From assembly GCF_010384365.1 (NCBI RefSeq), contig NZ_CP048397.1:5146001-5210000 (forward strand): DNA of 64,000 nucleotides. The letters run 5' to 3'. The notes under the pieces were generated by a model that ran no database searches, was not told the DNA's origin, and was given only the letters and a program-made list of their open reading frames with translations. The stretch comes from Streptomyces sp. S4.7. GTDB taxonomy: Bacteria; Actinomycetota; Actinomycetes; Streptomycetales; Streptomycetaceae. The stretch's first letter is position 1, and each line of letters opens with the position of its first letter. A program made the translations under genes and the position numbers. Below, in pieces: positions 60,839 through 64,000 of the stretch.

Positions 60839-63445
60839 TCAGTCGACCGGCAGCGCGTAGAAGGTGCCTCCGCGCCGGATCACCGCGGTCTTCCCGGCCA
60901 TCAGCGGCTGGTACGCGGGCGGCGCCACGGCCGCGCCGTCCGCGGCGGGGGAGGGAGCGGGCCCGCCGGCGTTCTGGAACTTCCAGAGCCGCCTGCCGTC
61001 CTTCGCCCCGAACGCGGTCACCTGGAGCCCGTCGGCGGACAGCACCGTCCGGCCGCTCTCGCTCAGCGTGATCCGGGGGACACCGGTCCAGGCCGGGCCC
61101 TCGGTCGTGCCCTTCCAGCGCTCCACACCCGACTCGGGGTCGATCGCGTACACCTCCTGGTAGCGGTTGGCGATGTACAGCGTGGAGCCGAGGACCGTAC
61201 CGGTGCCGAAGGCGAAGGAGTTCTGCCCCGTTACCCGTGGCGCGCCCGACCTGCGCCACAACTGCTTGGCGTCGGCGGTGTCGTACGCGTACAACTGATC
61301 GGCCGCCGCCGCGAACAGCCGGCCCTCCGCGTCACCCGCCGAACCACCCGAGGGCGGCACCGCGCCGAACGACTTAGACCAGACCCGCTCACCGTCGACG
61401 CGTCCGAAGCAGTGGTAGACCGACCTGCCCTTGCCCGCCTTGACCTGCGCGGGCGTCAGCGACTTGGCGTCCTGGCGCACCACGATGTCCGCCTCCCGTA
61501 CGGCGATCAGCTGGTACACGGGGGTCAACGGGGCGCGCCCGTTGGAGATCACGGAGCGCCACAGCTCCTTGCGGGTCGCCAGATCGAAGGCGAAGAGATG
61601 GGTGCGGACCGTGGCCGCCTTCCCCGTACCGGCCTTGTGCGATCCGGTGAACCAGACCTGGCCGTCACCGCTCCCGGTGATGCCCGCGACGCCGAGTCCC
61701 GGCGCGTCGGCGATGCCGTTCGTGTAGCCGACCCGGTGCCTCACCTCGCCGGAGGCGGCCGAGATCCAGAGCAGGCCGGTCGTCCCGGCGACGAAGACGA
61801 GACCGCCGGAGGCGGGCAGCGCCTGGTGGAGCGCCGCGACGTCGGCGTTGCGCCAGAGCCGCTTGCCGGTGCGCACGTCCACGCCGGTCGAGCCCGACCC
61901 GGCCGTCAGGACGAGAGTGCGGCCGATGACGGCGGCATTCAGGACCTCGTCGGCCGCCACCTTCTGCTCGTACGCCCACAGCGCCTCGGGCGGCAGTCCC
62001 GTGAGGCCCTTTCGGGTGTCCTTGCCGGGCTTGTCGTCGGTGTCGCCGGACGGCTCGTCGTCGGCGAGCGCGAGCACGCCTCCGCCGCCGATCACCAGCC
62101 CGGCGGTGCCCGCGACCAGACCCGTGATGAGCGCGCGCCGCCCGAGGGGCTGTCCGAGCGGCCCGTTCCGCAGTGCGGCCAGCGGGCCCGAACCGGAACC
62201 CGTGGCGGCGGCCGGGACAGGGGCCGGTACCGGCACCGGCGGCAGGGCAGGGGGTCCCGGCGGGCCGGGCGGGAGCGGCTGGGACTGCTGCGGCACCGGG
62301 GCGGCGGCGGGGGGCAGTGGCAGCGCGGTCGGCTCGGGCCGGGCGCGGGGCACCGACAGGGCGGCGGTCGGCCGGTCGACGACACCGCTCTCGCTGCCGG
62401 AGGCGGTCCGGGGGCGGCCGATACGGGTGGTGCGGGAGTCGGGCTCGGGCGCGGCGACGGGCGCCCCGGGAACGGCGTCCGCCGGCCCCTCCGGTGCGCG
62501 CTCCTCCGGCACCCTGTCCGCCGGGCTCTCCAGCGGAGCGTGCAGGGCGTCGACCAGGGCGGCCTGTTCGGCGATCGAGGCCGACAGCGCGTCGGGCAGC
62601 CAGCCGCCCGGCACGGCGGTCGCCGCCGCTGCCGCGCCCTGGAGCGCCAGCTCCGCTGCCACCGCCCCGGCCGTCGGCCGCTCGCCCGGCTCCTTCGCCA
62701 GACAGCGCGCGACGATCGGCCGCAACTCCTCGGCCACACCGTCGAGTTCGGCCGTCCCGTGCGCGATGCGCTCGGTCGCCGCGTCGGGCGGGCCCTCGGC
62801 GAGGGGCGTCGTGCCGGTGGCCGCGTACGCGAGGAGCAGACCCAGCACGAAGATGTCGGACGGCGGCCCGGGCACCTCGCCGTCCAACTGCTCCGGGGTC
62901 AGATACCCCAGCCGTACGGAAAGCCGCCCGCCCTCGGCCGCCTCCGCCGAAGCCGCGGCGCCCAGCGCCCCGAAGGCGGTCAGGCGCGGCCCGTCGGCGG
63001 CGAGGGTCACGGTGTCGGGCGTGAGCCCGTGCAGCACGGCTCCCGTCGCGTGGACCCGCGAGAGCGTCTCGGCGAGCGCGGCGCCCAGTATCCGTACGGC
63101 ACGCGCGGGCAGCGGACCGGCGACGGCGACGGCCTCGCCGAGGGTGAGCGCGGGGACGTAGTCGCTCGCGGTCCACAGCAGCTCCGTCCCGGCCGCGTCC
63201 GTACGGGAGTCGAGCAGCGGCTGCACCCACCCGCCGGCCAGCCGCTCCGCGGTGCGCGCCTCGGCCTGGAAGCGCCGCTGGAAGGCGGGCAGTGCGGCGA
63301 GGGGCGGCCGGGCGACGGAGACGACGGCGGTGGCGCCGTTCGCGCCGTACGCCAGATAGCGCACGGCGCTCGCCGACTCCCGGTACCGCGCCAGCACGGT
63401 GTACGGGCCGACAAGGCGCGGGTCGTCGTGCCGCAGCGGTTCCAT
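60839..63445 (-). CDS. Membrane pseudokinase with PQQ-type beta-propeller
   Basis: 868 residues. The N-terminal 270 residues have a Ser/Thr kinase fold, but the glycine-rich loop is VLARYRESASAVR, the HRD Asp is lost (LHGLTPDTVTL) and DFG reads TAFGALG, so it should not phosphorylate. A Pro-rich linker, a membrane helix (about 445-467) and an external PQQ-like propeller (about 480-868) follow. The propeller may bind a ligand and the pseudokinase relay it. GTG 63448 has better ribosome binding site spacing than ATG 63445, so the start is uncertain by one codon. Confidence 0.88.
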   Translation of the reverse strand: MEPLRHDDPRLVGPYTVLARYRESASAVRYLAYGANGATAVVSVARPPLAALPAFQRRFQAEARTAERLAGGWVQPLLDSRTDAAGTELLWTASDYVPALTLGEAVAVAGPLPARAVRILGAALAETLSRVHATGAVLHGLTPDTVTLAADGPRLTAFGALGAAASAEAAEGGRLSVRLGYLTPEQLDGEVPGPPSDIFVLGLLLAYAATGTTPLAEGPPDAATERIAHGTAELDGVAEELRPIVARCLAKEPGERPTAGAVAAELALQGAAAAATAVPGGWLPDALSASIAEQAALVDALHAPLESPADRVPEERAPEGPADAVPGAPVAAPEPDSRTTRIGRPRTASGSESGVVDRPTAALSVPRARPEPTALPLPPAAAPVPQQSQPLPPGPPGPPALPPVPVPAPVPAAATGSGSGPLAALRNGPLGQPLGRRALITGLVAGTAGLVIGGGGVLALADDEPSGDTDDKPGKDTRKGLTGLPPEALWAYEQKVAADEVLNAAVIGRTLVLTAGSGSTGVDVRTGKRLWRNADVAALHQALPASGGLVFVAGTTGLLWISAASGEVRHRVGYTNGIADAPGLGVAGITGSGDGQVWFTGSHKAGTGKAATVRTHLFAFDLATRKELWRSVISNGRAPLTPVYQLIAVREADIVVRQDAKSLTPAQVKAGKGRSVYHCFGRVDGERVWSKSFGAVPPSGGSAGDAEGRLFAAAADQLYAYDTADAKQLWRRSGAPRVTGQNSFAFGTGTVLGSTLYIANRYQEVYAIDPESGVERWKGTTEGPAWTGVPRITLSESGRTVLSADGLQVTAFGAKDGRRLWKFQNAGGPAPSPAADGAAVAPPAYQPLMAGKTAVIRRGGTFYALPVD

Positions 63446-63592
63446 CACGCGAAAAGCCCCCTGGTCGCTCTGCCGGGAGGTCGTCTCCGGCCTGGTCGAT
63501 CCTAGATGGTGCCCGACAAATCGCGCCTGCCGCACCATATGTGACCGTGTGTGGCCAACGAGTTCGCGATCCTGCCCCGAACCGCCGAACGC

Positions 63593-63865
63593 TCAGCCCT
63601 GCCCCGGCTTGGACCAGGGCCACTTGAGCGTGCGCCGCTCGCGCCCCTCGGGAACGTACTCGTACTTCCAGCCGCGCTGGATCCCGAGCCGCTTGGTGTA
63701 CCCGGCGGGCGCGCGCCGGTACGCGAACACGGTGGGCGGCCCGCCGCCCGCGTCCGGCACGGGCACCTCGTACCACTTCGGCGGCTGCCCGGTCGGCCCG
63801 GTCAGCACGGGCAGTACGCGACCGTCGAGCGGCCCACCGACAAAGACGGTCTCTTCGCTTCTCAC
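63593..63865 (-). CDS. Small conserved protein of unknown function
   Basis: 90 residues from GTG 63865 (VRSEETVFVGGPLDGRVLPVL). Gly/Pro-rich N-half and a basic, aromatic C-half (GWKYEYVPEGRERRTLKWPWS). No signal peptide or membrane segment. I do not recognise the family. It precedes the pseudokinase gene by about 150 bp on the same strand, but with no close coupling. Confidence 0.6.
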   Translation of the reverse strand: MRSEETVFVGGPLDGRVLPVLTGPTGQPPKWYEVPVPDAGGGPPTVFAYRRAPAGYTKRLGIQRGWKYEYVPEGRERRTLKWPWSKPGQG

Positions 63866-63971
63866 GCCGCCAGTGTCGCGCAGCGCCCTGCCGGGGCGGA
63901 CGCCGGTCACCCCTGCGGCGTACCGCCGCGTACCCGCCGCCCGTCCCCGTCCCACCTCCGCGACCAGCGGC

Positions 63972-64000
63972 TTAGCGCCCGGCACTGAGCTGTTCGACGG
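63972..64000 (-). CDS. Possible 3' end of a gene beyond the right edge
   Basis: One minus-strand frame enters from the edge and ends at a TAA after codons for VEQLSAGR. Too short to assign; it may be chance. Confidence 0.25.

Overview
The window is high-GC actinobacterial chromosome from a Streptomyces or a very close relative. The evidence is codon use (third positions almost all G or C, frequent GTG and TTG starts), a nickel superoxide dismutase with its maturation protease, a four-gene conservon, an EshA-type encapsulin, snapalysin, an HspR-type operator in front of lon, and tRNA-Leu(UUA)-type rare TTA codons in only two genes. I see no rRNA, tRNA, CRISPR array, insertion sequence or prophage; most of it reads as conserved chromosomal core with one accessory-looking cluster.

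Layout. 1-13.4 kb: end of a PLP enzyme gene, an amidase, a family 2B encapsulin shell gene with a polyprenyl synthase cargo gene, a DHFR-like reductase, snapalysin with its divergent LysR regulator, an ArsR-type/MMPL transporter group, a TetR/EamA divergent pair with clear operators, a RidA-like gene and a SigB-type sigma factor. 13.5-20.5 kb: sodN/sodX, a CGNR zinc finger regulator, a methyltransferase, a polar amino acid ABC importer (binding protein, permease, ATPase) and malic enzyme. 20.5-28.4 kb: an intergenic repeat family (three copies), a carbohydrate-binding-like protein with PhoD phosphatase, an MDR dehydrogenase, a HTH/Clp-N pair behind twin operators, and a PadR/DUF4097 operon with palindromic operators.

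28.4-40.1 kb is the most unusual part: a TRYPCO1-type protein, a trypsin-VMAP fusion, a MoxR AAA+ ATPase, a vWA/SAV_2336-type protein, a 63-residue candidate precursor peptide resembling the FxSxx-COOH family, an alpha-ketoglutarate HExxH peptide hydroxylase, and a TIR-like/NB-ARC/TPR protein, all on the plus strand. It looks like a VMAP ternary conflict system joined to a ribosomal peptide (RiPP) module, with no radical SAM maturase. The only two in-frame TTA codons I found in the window lie here (MoxR codon 20, hydroxylase codon 55), so the cluster is probably gated by bldA and thus by development. It ends at a 29-bp perfect hairpin.

40.2-48.1 kb (minus strand): the multifunctional 2-oxoglutarate enzyme, a two-component system, a spermidine synthase-like protein and a GNAT protein. 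48.3-53 kb: an NAD(P)-binding protein, lon with a HAIR operator, a MarR regulator and a PP2C-like protein. 53.5-59.3 kb: conservon cvnABCD followed by a styrene monooxygenase-like flavoprotein. 59.4-64 kb: a NlpC/P60 endopeptidase, a pseudokinase-PQQ propeller membrane protein, a small conserved protein, and perhaps the last codons of another gene.
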